Assembly: GCA_022711595.1 (NCBI GenBank)
Contig: JAKLET010000017.1
Span: 18,425 to 82,424, forward strand
DNA length: 64,000 nt
Source: Deltaproteobacteria bacterium
GTDB taxonomy: Bacteria > Desulfobacterota > Syntrophorhabdia > Syntrophorhabdales > Syntrophorhabdaceae
Direction: 5' to 3'
Below the pieces are notes generated by a model. That model worked only from the letters and a program-made list of their open reading frames with translations, was not told where the DNA came from and did no database searches. Shown here piece by piece: positions 17,591 to 26,384 of this stretch; position 1 is the first letter of the stretch; the number at the start of each line of letters is the position of its first letter. The translations under genes and the position numbers were made by a program.

Positions 17591-18691
17591 TTATCCTCTC
17601 ACTTTGAACTTTGGCTCCAGCTTCTCCATCTTTTTCACGATGCCGCCGTATTCCAGTTCGCTGTAAGGAAGCATTGCCGCGCCGGAGAAGCCCTGCTGCC
17701 TGATCTCGGTTGCCTTGCGGGAGACGTTGTTCCTGATATAGTCCCAGTAGGGATGGTCGAAACAGTCGGCGGCCTCGGTCAGTTTTTGTTCGTGCACGCA
17801 GAAACCCATGGCGCTCACAACGGGAGGCCCGTCGAAGAATGAGACGCTGGAATTCATCTTTACCGGCATAAGCGGCCCGGTATGGCTTCCGCGCATGAAA
17901 CCGGCCACATAATGGCCAAGGTTGAAGGGCGCAAGCACCTCGCCGGTGGCAGGGAAAGGCCCCTGGCAGCGCACCAGCATGACGGGGTCGTCCTTCCCGG
18001 TGTATTTTCCGGCGATGTTGTGGAGCCTCGATGTGCACGCAACTGCCGCGATTTCGCCCGTTTCGCGTGACCAGACGGATTCCACCACGTACCTCTCATT
18101 GTCGCGCAAAAGAGCCGCGATGTCGTAAAGCTCTTCGGGGGCGTTCAGTTCGATCACCTTGTCGCCTTCGGTATGGGCCACGTCCATGATGACGAACCTG
18201 AAGCCTTTGGCCATGTTAGGCGAAAGGATAAGGCCGGAATTGTACATGGGATCGCAGAACATAAGGTACAGCGGAAGGTTGTACGCACCGGGATCGGTCT
18301 TGTCGGCGGCGAACATGACGAAGGGCTCATTGGGGCGCTCTTCGAACTCCATCTCGGCGACGGCAGGGCCCATTCCCTTGACGTTGCCCGAGAAGGAATC
18401 CTTCAGCAGGTCCTGGCCCGCGCCGTAAAGACCCTGCTTCTTCGCCACTTCCGTGCCGGCGATAAAGGCGTCCCAGGCGAGCTTGTGCAGCTGCTCATAA
18501 CCCACCCCGTTGGTATGGGCAAAAAGTATGGCGATGTCGTCACCGGTGTGGCTGACGAAAAAGTCGGTGACGAGTTTTTTGCCTTCGGACTCTACATACT
18601 CGATGACCCTCTTGATCAGTTTCTTGCTGGGCATGATGTGCCCGCCGATGCTGCCGATATCTGCCTTGATTATGGATAATGTTGTTTTCAT
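17591..18691 (-). CDS. fbp: Fructose 1,6-bisphosphate aldolase/phosphatase, archaeal type
   Basis: Bifunctional gluconeogenic enzyme (class V FBPase) that condenses the triose phosphates and dephosphorylates FBP. It has 366 residues. The N-terminus LSIIKADIGSIGGHIMPS supplies metal-binding Asp and His, FFVSHTGDDIAILFAH follows near 45, and FAADKTDPGAYNLPLYLMF, LLRDNERYVVESVWSR and the C-terminal GYxxxxxGYFDGPPVVS-like block (here SSVSFFDGPPVVSAMGF) agree with the family. The enzyme is typical of archaea and some anaerobic or deep-branching bacteria. The ATG overlaps the surE stop (ATGA). It suggests autotrophic or gluconeogenic growth. Confidence 0.93.
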   Translation of the reverse strand: MKTTLSIIKADIGSIGGHIMPSKKLIKRVIEYVESEGKKLVTDFFVSHTGDDIAILFAHTNGVGYEQLHKLAWDAFIAGTEVAKKQGLYGAGQDLLKDSFSGNVKGMGPAVAEMEFEERPNEPFVMFAADKTDPGAYNLPLYLMFCDPMYNSGLILSPNMAKGFRFVIMDVAHTEGDKVIELNAPEELYDIAALLRDNERYVVESVWSRETGEIAAVACTSRLHNIAGKYTGKDDPVMLVRCQGPFPATGEVLAPFNLGHYVAGFMRGSHTGPLMPVKMNSSVSFFDGPPVVSAMGFCVHEQKLTEAADCFDHPYWDYIRNNVSRKATEIRQQGFSGAAMLPYSELEYGGIVKKMEKLEPKFKVRG

Positions 18692-19437
18692 AACACCCTC
18701 CTCAGATATTTTTGGAATATTCTTTTCGAACCTGTGTTCGTTATATCAAGACCAAGGGGTGTAACGGAAACGAAGCCTTTTTCGACGGCGTAAAAGTCGG
18801 TGCCGCGTATGTGCTCGTAACTTTCACCGTTACCGCCTATCCAGTAATACTTGACGCCTCTGGGGTCTGTTCTTTCGTGGACTATATCAGTATATATCCT
18901 TTTACCGAGACTTGTCACGGAAAAACCTTTGAGTTGCCCGCGGGGGACGTTGGGGATGTTGACATTCAGGAATGTGTTCTCCGGGAAGGGTTTGTCCCGC
19001 AATGTTTTTATGATGGAGCAGATTACCTTCGCCGCGTCGTCGAAAAGGAAGCCTTCGCGTGCGCACAGGGAAACGGCGAGCGACGGTATACCGAGAAAGG
19101 CGCCTTCTTTCGCGGCCGCCACGGTACCGGAGTAGTTCACGTCCTGACCCATGTTGGGCCCCTTGTTGATGCCCGATATGACAAGGTCCGGTTTTCTGTC
19201 GAGGACCACATTGACGCCGAGATAGACGCAGTCCGCCGGGGTTCCGCTGGTTGCGAAGGCTCCCCGGGACACCTCGCGCATCCTCAGCGGTTTATGCAGC
19301 GTGATGGCATGCGCGACACAGGTGCGCTCACGTTCGGGTGCAACCACACACACATCGTGTTCGCCTGAAAGATGTTCCTGAAGGGAGTCGATCCCCCCGG
19401 AATGGATACCATCATCGTTGGTCAGAAGAATAAGCAA
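18688..19437 (-). CDS. surE: 5'/3'-nucleotidase SurE
   Basis: Metal-dependent nucleoside monophosphatase, 249 residues. The N-terminal LLTNDDGIHSGG carries the paired metal-binding Asp; SGINKGPNMGQDVNYSGTVAAAKEG is the family core. I place the start at TTG 19437, which yields an N-terminus matching the usual M-x-I-L-L-T-N-D-D-G. The longer frame to 19551 is rejected because it crosses the tRNA-Pro gene. No good Shine-Dalgarno sequence is seen, so the start is the weakest part of the call. Confidence 0.9.
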   Translation of the reverse strand: MLILLTNDDGIHSGGIDSLQEHLSGEHDVCVVAPERERTCVAHAITLHKPLRMREVSRGAFATSGTPADCVYLGVNVVLDRKPDLVISGINKGPNMGQDVNYSGTVAAAKEGAFLGIPSLAVSLCAREGFLFDDAAKVICSIIKTLRDKPFPENTFLNVNIPNVPRGQLKGFSVTSLGKRIYTDIVHERTDPRGVKYYWIGGNGESYEHIRGTDFYAVEKGFVSVTPLGLDITNTGSKRIFQKYLRRVL

Positions 19438-19465
19438 GGAATACCCGGTCTTAAGGAATAAAATA

Positions 19466-19541
19466 TCGGGGCGACGGGATTTGAACCTGCGGCCTCTTGC
19501 ACCCCAAGCAAGTGCGCTAAACCATGCTGCGCTACGCCCCG
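19466..19541 (-). tRNA. tRNA-Pro (anticodon GGG)
   Basis: On the minus strand the acceptor CGGGGCG pairs with CGCCCCG, the discriminator is A, and CCA is not encoded. The anticodon stem CTTGC/GCAAG encloses TTGGGGT with anticodon GGG (plus positions 19503-19505). The T arm carries GGTTCAAATCC. The C1-G72 type start is usual for bacterial tRNA-Pro. It is read from the promoter at 19550-19578 and lies just upstream of surE. Confidence 0.95.
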
Positions 19542-19549
19542 ATCCATTC

Positions 19550-19578
19550 AATATAACGAATAGCGGCCCAAAAGTCCA
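19550..19578 (-). promoter_or_regulatory. Sigma-70-type promoter for tRNA-Pro and the surE run
   Basis: Read on the minus strand: -35 TGGACT (19573-19578), a 17-bp spacer and -10 TATATT (19550-19555). The predicted transcript would begin about 19543, two bases from the mature tRNA 5' end. It is divergent to the rplU promoter. Confidence 0.65.
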
Positions 19579-19617
19579 TACTTTTAGGCTGGCCCTGACC
19601 GGTTTGGGCGGTTTCTA

Positions 19618-19645
19618 TTGACTTTTCCGTCGCGGTTATCATAAT
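19618..19645 (+). promoter_or_regulatory. Sigma-70-type promoter for the rplU-rpmA-obgE run
   Basis: -35 TTGACT (19618-19623), a 16-bp spacer and -10 CATAAT (19640-19645), giving a leader of about 35 nt before rplU. A Shine-Dalgarno AAGGAG lies before the ATG. Confidence 0.65.
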
Positions 19646-19685
19646 ATATGTAGTTTTTTTTCGAACGAACGTTAAGGAGTATCAA

Positions 19686-20003
19686 ATGTACGCGATCATT
19701 GAGAACGGCGGGAAGCAATACAAGATCGAAGAAGGTAAGAAGGTGAAGCTCGAGAAGTTCGCCGGATCAGAAGGCGATGAAGTGAAGATCGAAGGCGTTC
19801 TTGCCGTCAATACCGGAGAGAAGACACTGATCGGTAACCCCTATGTCCAGGGTGCATATATCAACGGAAAGGTTGTGGTGCAGGGCAGGGACAAGAAGAT
19901 AACGGTCTTCAAGTACAAGAGAAGAAAAGACTACAAGGTGAAAAAAGGTCACCGGCAGCCCTTTACGGAACTGCTTGTAGAGAAGATCGTTCTGGAGGCA
20001 TAA
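19686..20003 (+). CDS. rplU: 50S ribosomal protein L21
   Basis: 105 residues, the normal length. [17 protein letters not shown] at the N-terminus and [24 protein letters not shown] at the C-terminus are the L21 signatures. It binds 23S rRNA. AAGGAG lies 8 bp before the ATG. It opens the plus-strand run with rpmA and obgE, a conserved order in bacteria. Confidence 0.98.
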   Translation: MYAIIENGGKQYKIEEGKKVKLEKFAGSEGDEVKIEGVLAVNTGEKTLIGNPYVQGAYINGKVVVQGRDKKITVFKYKRRKDYKVKKGHRQPFTELLVEKIVLEA

Positions 20004-20004
20004 C

Positions 20005-20256
20005 ATGGCACACAAAAAAGCGGGCGGAAGCTCACGTAACGGAAGGGACTCAAGCGGCCAGAGGCTGGGGGTCAAGATATACGCCGGTCAGTCGATCAAG
20101 GCGGGCAGCATCATCGTCAGGCAGCATGGGACGAACATCCATCCCGGCAAGAATGTGGGGATAGGCAAGGACAACACGCTCTTTGCATTGATAGACGGCA
20201 TTGTCAAATTCGACATGGCAGGAGACAAGAGAAGGGCGCATGTCTTGCCTGTTTAA
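20005..20256 (+). CDS. rpmA: 50S ribosomal protein L27
   Basis: 83 residues. [22 protein letters not shown] is the classical N-terminus, which reaches the peptidyl transferase centre. [23 protein letters not shown] follows. There is no Firmicutes-type cleavable N-terminal extension. The GGAGG of its ribosome binding site lies in the end of rplU. The stop overlaps the ATG of obgE. Confidence 0.98.
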   Translation: MAHKKAGGSSRNGRDSSGQRLGVKIYAGQSIKAGSIIVRQHGTNIHPGKNVGIGKDNTLFALIDGIVKFDMAGDKRRAHVLPV

Positions 20257-21272
20257 TGAAGTTCATTGATGAAGCGACCATTTATGTAGAAGCCGGGCGA
20301 GGTGGGAGAGGCTGTGTAAGTTTCAGAAGAGAAAAGTTTGTTCCGCGGGGTGGACCTGACGGCGGTGATGGCGGAAAGGGAGGAGACGTTATCATAGCAG
20401 GCAAAAGAGACCTCGCAAGCCTTCGTGACTTCAAATACAAACGTAATTACAAAGCGCAGGACGGAAAGGCCGGCGCCGGGAAGAACAAGACCGGCAGGGA
20501 AGGCACAGATACGATAATCAACGTGCCCCTTGGCACGGTCGTTTACGATCTGGATGCGTCAACCCTTCTTTTTCATATCCTCAGGGATGGCGAAACGCGT
20601 GTGGCGGCCGCAGGCGGCCGCGGCGGCAGAGGCAATACGCGCTTTATCTCGCCAACGCACCGTGCGCCCACGGAGTATGATCCGGGAGATGAAGGAGAGC
20701 GGCGAAATCTCCGCCTTGACCTAAAGCTCCTTGCCGATATCGGCCTTGTCGGTCACCCAAACGCGGGCAAGTCCACGCTGATATCGCGACTCACTGAGGC
20801 AAGACCGAAGGTGGGCGATTATCCATTTACGACGCTTACCCCTTCCCTTGGCGTTCTCGACAGCGGCGACAGGACATTCGTGATCGCCGACATCCCCGGC
20901 ATCATCGAAGGGGCGTCAAAAGGCAGGGGACTGGGACTTGCCTTCCTGAAGCACATCGAACGGACGGGCACCCTGCTTCTCGTTCTCGATCTTTCTTCGG
21001 AAGACGTAAAAGAAGATTACGAAACGCTTCTACGGGAGCTTGAAAGCTACGACGGGGCGATGCTTGAGAAAAAAAGACTTGTCGTGCTGAACAAGTCCGA
21101 TCTCGTAACGGAAGCGGCCATCAGGCGATGGAGATCGTTCATGAAGAAAAGGGATGAGGATGCGGTGGTTGTCAGCGCCCTTACCCGACGGGGCATTGAC
21201 GGGCTTGTCGCGGTGATTTCAACAGGGGTGGAAGCCGCCAAGCAGGGTCTTGGGACCAAAGGGGCGGTTTAA
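20256..21272 (+). CDS. obgE: GTPase Obg (CgtA)
   Basis: Ribosome-associated GTPase of 338 residues for 50S assembly and stress control. The glycine-rich Obg fold (residues 1-158) includes FVPRGGPDGGDGGKGGDV and NRFxxP-like FISPTHRAPT. The G domain follows with G1 GHPNAGKST near 168, G3 DIPGIIEGAS near 214 and G4 NKSD near 284. There is no C-terminal OCT extension, as in many Gram-negative forms. Its ATG overlaps the rpmA stop by one base. Confidence 0.97.
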   Translation: MKFIDEATIYVEAGRGGRGCVSFRREKFVPRGGPDGGDGGKGGDVIIAGKRDLASLRDFKYKRNYKAQDGKAGAGKNKTGREGTDTIINVPLGTVVYDLDASTLLFHILRDGETRVAAAGGRGGRGNTRFISPTHRAPTEYDPGDEGERRNLRLDLKLLADIGLVGHPNAGKSTLISRLTEARPKVGDYPFTTLTPSLGVLDSGDRTFVIADIPGIIEGASKGRGLGLAFLKHIERTGTLLLVLDLSSEDVKEDYETLLRELESYDGAMLEKKRLVVLNKSDLVTEAAIRRWRSFMKKRDEDAVVVSALTRRGIDGLVAVISTGVEAAKQGLGTKGAV

Positions 21273-21276
21273 TATT

Positions 21277-22392
21277 ATGAAGGAAAAAACACGCGCCATG
21301 AATCGCCTTGTTATCAAGATCGGAACCTCGGTCCTGCTCGATGATGAAAAGAAGATCAGCACCGGCAAGATCCGGGACATAGCCCGTCAGGTCAAAAAGG
21401 TGAGGCAGAAGGGCATCGACGTCATCATCGTTTCCAGCGGCGCCATCGGCTGCGGCATGGAAACGGTGGGAACAAAAAAGAAGCCCAGGGAGATAGCGAA
21501 GCGCCAGGCGCTTGCCTCTATAGGGCAGGTTCTCCTCATGAAAATGTACCGGGAGAACTTCGAGAAAAAGGACATGAAGGTGAGCCAGATCCTCCTCACC
21601 CATGAGGACATCAAGAACAGGGTGCGCTGTCTGAACCTCACAAACACGCTGGACACCCTCCTTGGCATGGGCATCATCCCGGTCATCAACGAGAACGATG
21701 CCCTGTCATTCACGGAGATAAAGTTCGGGGACAACGACAACCTCTCTGCCCTTATCGCCCAGATCGCCAGCGCCGACCTCCTGCTCATTCTTTCCGATGT
21801 TGAAGGGCTTTTTGAGCGTGATCCCAACCGGTATCCCGACGCGAAGATGATACCCGTAGTGCACAGGATCGATGAAGAGATAGAGGCCACGGCCGCTCAG
21901 ACGGGCAGCGAAAAGAGCGTCGGCGGGATGATAAGCAAGCTGGAGGCCGCCAAGAAGGCGGGTTTGTACGGAATACCGACCCGCGTTGTCCTGGGCGGCA
22001 AAAAGGACGTGATCCTCAAGGTTGTCGACGGCGCCGAGGTGGGCACGCTCTTTCTCCCCGGGCGGAAACTGGCGCGCCGGAAATGGTGGACCGCGTTTGC
22101 CTTCAGGTGCAAAGGTGCCGTATGGGTCGATCCCGGCGCCGAGCGGGCCGTCATGGACAACGGCAAGAGCCTTCTGCCTTCAGGCGTCGTGAAGATAGAG
22201 GGGCACTTCGCAAGCGGCGATTGCGTTGAGATGAGAAATGCGTCCGGCGCCGTTATTGCCAGGGGGATCGCGAACTATTCCTCTTCCGAGATGGAAAGGA
22301 TAAAAGGCCTGAAAAGTGTTGATATAGAGAAGGAGCTTGGATATAAATACACGGAAGAAGTGGTCCACAGGGACAACATGGTGGTGATATGA
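21277..22392 (+). CDS. proB: Glutamate 5-kinase
   Basis: First enzyme of proline synthesis, 371 residues. The amino-acid kinase domain begins NRLVIKIGTSVLLDD, with VSSGAIGCGMETVG and NENDAL for substrate binding and LSDVEGLFERDPN for the nucleotide. From about residue 280 a PUA domain is present (GAVWVDPGAERAVMDNGKSLLPSGV). Start at 21277, five bases after obgE, gives MKEKTR before the fold; ATG 21298 is a second option. The 3' end overlaps proA by four bases. Confidence 0.95.
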   Translation: MKEKTRAMNRLVIKIGTSVLLDDEKKISTGKIRDIARQVKKVRQKGIDVIIVSSGAIGCGMETVGTKKKPREIAKRQALASIGQVLLMKMYRENFEKKDMKVSQILLTHEDIKNRVRCLNLTNTLDTLLGMGIIPVINENDALSFTEIKFGDNDNLSALIAQIASADLLLILSDVEGLFERDPNRYPDAKMIPVVHRIDEEIEATAAQTGSEKSVGGMISKLEAAKKAGLYGIPTRVVLGGKKDVILKVVDGAEVGTLFLPGRKLARRKWWTAFAFRCKGAVWVDPGAERAVMDNGKSLLPSGVVKIEGHFASGDCVEMRNASGAVIARGIANYSSSEMERIKGLKSVDIEKELGYKYTEEVVHRDNMVVI

Positions 22393-23633
22393 AACCTGAA
22401 AAGCTTGCCGAAAAGGCGAAAGTTGCCTCAGACATCCTTGCCCATGCTTCATCGGACGAAAAGAACAGCGTCCTTGAGCGCCTCGCCGCGGCCCTGGAGA
22501 AGAACCGGGACTACCTGTACGAAGAGAACCTGAAGGACATAAAGGCGGCGCAGAAGGAAGGGCTGGCACAAAGCCTTATCGACCGCCTGCGTATCGACGA
22601 CAAGATCATCCGGGAGATGCAGGGGAGTCTTCGCGATGTTGCCTCCCTGCCGGACCCTGTCGGAGAGATAGTGAAGGTCTGGAAGCGGCCCGGCGGGCTT
22701 CTCGTGGGAAGGATGAGGATCCCCATCGGGGTCATCCTCATTATCTATGAATCCCGGCCCAATGTCACCATAGAGGCCTTTTCGCTGTGTCTCAAGAGCG
22801 GCAACTGCGTCATCCTCAAGGGGGGTTCCGAGGCGTACCATTCGAACCGGGCGCTCTACGGCATCATAGTCGATATTCTCAAAGGCTCGAAGATATCACC
22901 CGATGCCGTCCAGTTCGTCGATACCGCGGACCGTGATTACATCTATAAGCTCCTGGAGATGGATGAAAAGATAGATCTTGTCATCCCCAGGGGCGGCGAG
23001 GCGCTCATCCGCAACATCGTGGAACGCTCCCGCATACCCGTTCTGAAGCATTACAAGGGTGTCTGCCACGTGTACGTGGACGATGCGGCCGATCAGGAGA
23101 TGGCCGTGGCCGTGGCCGTCAATGCCAAGGTGCAGAAGCCCGCGACGTGCAATGCCATGGAGACGCTTCTTGTCCATGAAAAGATAGCGAAGACCTTCCT
23201 GCCGAAGGTGGCGAAAGAACTCAGCCGACAGGGCGTGACCATTAAGGGATGCCCGAAAACGGCTGCCGTTCTCAAAGACGTGAAGAAGGCCGCAAGGGAT
23301 GACTGGTTTGCCGAATACCTCGACCTGACCCTTGCCGTCAAGGTGGTAAAGGACATGGATGAGGCAATCGGACATATAAGGACATACGGTTCAAGCCATA
23401 CCGACGCCATTATTACGGCCAGCTATGACAGGGCATGGAGATTCCTGCGGGAGGTCAATTCCTCCCTGGTGCTCGTCAATGCCTCAACGCGGCTCAATGA
23501 CGGCTTTCAGCTCGGACTCGGCGCCGAGATGGGGATCAGCACGACAAAACTCCACGCCTTCGGGCCCATGGGTCTCGAAGAGCTTACAGTGACAAAGTTC
23601 ATCGCCTTCGGCGAGGGACAATTGAGGACTTAA
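22389..23633 (+). CDS. proA: Gamma-glutamyl phosphate reductase
   Basis: Second enzyme of proline synthesis; NADPH-dependent reduction of glutamyl-5-phosphate. 414 residues. PIGVILIIYESRPNVTIEAFSL, LKGGSEA and the catalytic Cys in KVQKPATCNAMETLLVH near residue 250 are clear. VNASTRLNDGFQLGLGAEMGISTTKLHAFGPMGLEELT closes the fold in the family manner. Translationally coupled to proB. Confidence 0.97.
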   Translation: MKPEKLAEKAKVASDILAHASSDEKNSVLERLAAALEKNRDYLYEENLKDIKAAQKEGLAQSLIDRLRIDDKIIREMQGSLRDVASLPDPVGEIVKVWKRPGGLLVGRMRIPIGVILIIYESRPNVTIEAFSLCLKSGNCVILKGGSEAYHSNRALYGIIVDILKGSKISPDAVQFVDTADRDYIYKLLEMDEKIDLVIPRGGEALIRNIVERSRIPVLKHYKGVCHVYVDDAADQEMAVAVAVNAKVQKPATCNAMETLLVHEKIAKTFLPKVAKELSRQGVTIKGCPKTAAVLKDVKKAARDDWFAEYLDLTLAVKVVKDMDEAIGHIRTYGSSHTDAIITASYDRAWRFLREVNSSLVLVNASTRLNDGFQLGLGAEMGISTTKLHAFGPMGLEELTVTKFIAFGEGQLRT

Positions 23634-23644
23634 AGAGGGCGGCC

Positions 23645-24292
23645 ATGGCCACAGGCATACTCGGAGGCACCTTCAATCCCGTTCACATGGGCCACCTGCG
23701 CGTTGCCGAGGAGATAAGGGAGGCCTTTGACCTGGAAACGGTCTACTTCATCCCCGCATTCATCCCTCCCCATAAGGATGCCGGGGAGGCCTCGCCGCCG
23801 GAAGAGCGCCTCAGGATGCTCAGGGCGGCGACAAGGGGCAGCGGCTTCTTCAAGGTCTCCGACCTGGAGATAAAACGGGGAGGCATCTCCTATACGATCG
23901 ATACGCTGAAAAGATTTAAGTTGCGTTTTGACGACCTGTATTTTATCATCGGCGCGGACGCATTCCGGCTGATCGGCACGTGGCACAGGTACGAGGAACT
24001 TTTCAGCCACGCTCATTTCATCGTAATGACAAGGCCGGCATTTGGGACTGTCGATATACCGGACATGTTGCCCGCCCGTGTTCGCGGAAAGCTTGCTCCC
24101 TTTAACGATGCTGAAAGGAAAGGGGTGTATATCCACGAATCGGGCAAGAAAATATATCTTTACCGGGTAACGCAGCTCGACATATCATCGACGAAGGTAA
24201 GAAACCTTTTGAGCGAGGGCAGGTCGGTCAGGTACCTTGTGCCGCCGCCTGTGGAGAGGATCATAATACAGAGGAGGTTATACAGGTCTTAG
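23645..24292 (+). CDS. nadD: Nicotinate-nucleotide adenylyltransferase
   Basis: Joins NaMN with ATP in NAD synthesis. 215 residues. ILGGTFNPVHMGHLRVAEEI is the nucleotidyltransferase (T/H)xGH signature, FIPAFIPPHK and FIIGADAF follow, and the C-terminal DISSTKVRNLLSEGRSVRYLVPPPV is the family's second nucleotide-binding block. The order proA-nadD-rsfS is widespread. Confidence 0.96.
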   Translation: MATGILGGTFNPVHMGHLRVAEEIREAFDLETVYFIPAFIPPHKDAGEASPPEERLRMLRAATRGSGFFKVSDLEIKRGGISYTIDTLKRFKLRFDDLYFIIGADAFRLIGTWHRYEELFSHAHFIVMTRPAFGTVDIPDMLPARVRGKLAPFNDAERKGVYIHESGKKIYLYRVTQLDISSTKVRNLLSEGRSVRYLVPPPVERIIIQRRLYRS

Positions 24293-24679
24293 ATGGAAAC
24301 CATGGAATTTGCAAGAATGCTTGGCGGGTTTGCCGACGACAAAAAAGCCGGGGACATCGTCATTATGGAACTCGGAGGCCTCACCGATATAGCTGACAGT
24401 TTTGTCATCGTCAGCGGTACCAGCGAGCGTCACGTGAGGACCATAGCGGACGGGGTCAAAGAAGGCATGAAAAAGGAGGGAGCAAGGCCGCTCGCCGTTG
24501 AAGGTTACGACGAAGGCCGCTGGGTCATACTTGATTACCAGAACGTCATCGTTCACGTTTTCCTTGAGTCGCTGCGCGAACTGTACGACCTGGAAAGCCT
24601 GTGGATAGAGGCGAAAAAGCACAGAATAAAGAAAGAAAAAAAGAACGTAGAGGTGGGGAATGAACAAAGAAAAAGTTGA
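24293..24679 (+). CDS. rsfS: Ribosomal silencing factor RsfS
   Basis: 128 residues. The DUF143/RsfS core is visible: DIVIMELGGLTDIADSFVIVSGTSERHVRTIADGV and GRWVILDYQNVIVHVFLESLRELYDLESLW. It binds uL14 and blocks 30S joining when nutrients are short. A run of Lys and Glu forms the tail. The next gene begins inside its last codons. A second in-frame ATG lies four codons in. Confidence 0.95.
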   Translation: METMEFARMLGGFADDKKAGDIVIMELGGLTDIADSFVIVSGTSERHVRTIADGVKEGMKKEGARPLAVEGYDEGRWVILDYQNVIVHVFLESLRELYDLESLWIEAKKHRIKKEKKNVEVGNEQRKS

Positions 24680-25013
24680 ATTTTACCGTAAGAGGCTCCT
24701 GAAAATGCGCCAGGACATCATGAACAAGGCCAAGAAGCTGAAAGAGGATTCGTATAACCTCGGGACCGATGGCATTCAGGACATGGCCGATGCGGCAAGC
24801 AATACATACAATGCCGATATCCTGATGAGCATAAGCGACAACGACCTTACGATCCTTAAGGACATCGACAACGCGCTCGACAAGTTAAGCAAGAAAACCT
24901 ATGGGATCTGCGAAGAATGCGAGGAAAAGATAAGCGAGAAAAGACTTGAAGCAAATCCTGTGGCACGGTATTGTATAACTTGTAAACGACAGATGGAGGA
25001 AAAAGGATTATAG
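24660..25013 (+). CDS. DksA/TraR family zinc-finger protein
   Basis: 117 residues. An N-terminal coiled coil (about residues 1-75) is followed by the C4 zinc finger CEECEEKISEKRLEANPVARYCITCKRQ with Cys pairs near residues 81-84 and 102-105. These proteins bind RNA polymerase through the secondary channel. The coiled-coil tip does not show a clear DksA DxxDxA pattern (DMADAASNTY lies near it), so assignment to DksA proper is not certain. It overlaps rsfS by 20 bp. Confidence 0.88.
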   Translation: MNKEKVEFYRKRLLKMRQDIMNKAKKLKEDSYNLGTDGIQDMADAASNTYNADILMSISDNDLTILKDIDNALDKLSKKTYGICEECEEKISEKRLEANPVARYCITCKRQMEEKGL

Positions 25014-25016
25014 AGG

Positions 25017-26381
25017 ATGCGTTATAAGATATTCTTCCTTGTTCTGGCGCTTTTTCTGGTGTTCTATTTTTACATCGCGCACCTGAACCCGGAGAACGTC
25101 AAATTCTACTACGGGGGAGCACGCGCCATAGAGTTGTCCCTTGCCGAGTTCATCATTGCCTCATTCTGCCTCGGCGTCATTGTATCCATCATCGTCAGCT
25201 TCTTCTACGATGTGAAGACCACCATCACGGGGTGGATCGAGAAACGCAAGGAACGCAAGAGCGAAGAGTACCTGTCGCTCCTCGAAAAAGCCAAATACTA
25301 CGATCTCAAGGGAGACAGGGAAAAGGCCATAGAGAATCTCGACAGGCTGGCGCGGAGGATACCGGACAGGGAGGAGACCTATATCGCGCTTGCCGATATC
25401 TATGCCTCTATGGAGGATTACGATAAATCCAGGGAGACCCTCGATCTGGCAGAGGCGAGCCTGGGGAAGAGGGAAGGCGTCCTCTTCAAGAAGGTGAAGG
25501 TAAATATCGCAACCAAGGACTACGGCAGGAACGAAGCCATACTCAAGGATATATTGAAGATCAACGAGTCGAGCCTCGACGCCCTGAGGATGATCAGGGA
25601 CCTTTATATCTGGAAGAAAGACTGGAACGGCGCCTATGACGTGGAAAAGAGGATTAAAAAGTACGTCAAGACCGAGGAAGAGAATAAAAGGTTCATCGGG
25701 ATCCGCTACGAAAAGGTCCTTACCCTTTTCAACGAGCGCTTTTCCCCTAATGCCGACAAGATAATCGACGAGCTCAAGGAGATGATCGGCGAGGACAAAC
25801 GTTTCATCCCCGCTTATATCCTGCTCGGTGAGGCATACAAAAGAACGGACAAGCTCAATGAGGCCGGGAGGGTGTACGGAAGAGGGTATACCAAGACGGG
25901 CCATATCGTATTCCTCCTGAAAATGGAAGACCTCTACATCGACAGGGGCGATCCCGGCGTTATCCTCAAGATATACCGCAGGGTGCTGGACGTGTCGCCG
26001 GAAGACCATCTCGTTTCCTTTCTCTACGCGAGGCTCTGCCTGAGGCTTGAGATGATCGACGAGGCGATCGATACCCTTAACGCGCTTTTTGCAGAAGGAG
26101 AGGATTTCAAGGGTCTCCATCGTGCCATGGCCGAGGCCTACATCCACCGGGGCGAACTGGAGAGCGCCGTGGAGGAGTTCAGGGGTGCCTTCCCCATGGA
26201 GCACGTCTACATCCCGTTCGTGTGCACGAAATGCCAGGCGGTAACGGAAGAATGGAAAGATTTTTGTGAGAGCTGCTACAACTGGAACACCATAAACGTT
26301 AAAAAGGAAGAGTTCCTCCATACGGACACATCGGAGCTTCGCATGCTCTACGAAGAGGAGGAATGGGCGCGAGGAGCATAA
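25017..26381 (+). CDS. LapA-LapB fusion: membrane-anchored TPR protein with rubredoxin-like knuckle
   Basis: 454 residues. Two N-terminal transmembrane helices (about 5-22 and 42-64), joined by the LNPENVKFYYGG strand, look like LapA (DUF1049). From about residue 84 there are TPR repeats, and the C-terminus carries C403-x2-C406-x10-C417-x2-C420, the rubredoxin-like metal site of LapB (YciM). In E. coli lapA and lapB are separate adjacent genes, and LapB regulates LpxC turnover and LPS assembly. Here one polypeptide appears to cover both. The gene starts 3 bp after the DksA-like gene. An LPS-control role is inferred from the domains. Confidence 0.8.
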   Translation: MRYKIFFLVLALFLVFYFYIAHLNPENVKFYYGGARAIELSLAEFIIASFCLGVIVSIIVSFFYDVKTTITGWIEKRKERKSEEYLSLLEKAKYYDLKGDREKAIENLDRLARRIPDREETYIALADIYASMEDYDKSRETLDLAEASLGKREGVLFKKVKVNIATKDYGRNEAILKDILKINESSLDALRMIRDLYIWKKDWNGAYDVEKRIKKYVKTEEENKRFIGIRYEKVLTLFNERFSPNADKIIDELKEMIGEDKRFIPAYILLGEAYKRTDKLNEAGRVYGRGYTKTGHIVFLLKMEDLYIDRGDPGVILKIYRRVLDVSPEDHLVSFLYARLCLRLEMIDEAIDTLNALFAEGEDFKGLHRAMAEAYIHRGELESAVEEFRGAFPMEHVYIPFVCTKCQAVTEEWKDFCESCYNWNTINVKKEEFLHTDTSELRMLYEEEEWARGA

Positions 26382-26384
26382 CTC

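Noticed and set aside
19438..19551. N-terminal extension of SurE by 38 codons
   Set aside because: The extension reads through the tRNA-Pro gene; the family N-terminus starts at the TTG 19437.
25161..26321. Long antisense open frame (386 codons) opposite the LapA-LapB gene
   Set aside because: Shadow frame arising from GC-rich third positions; the sense strand has clear TPR and zinc-knuckle motifs.
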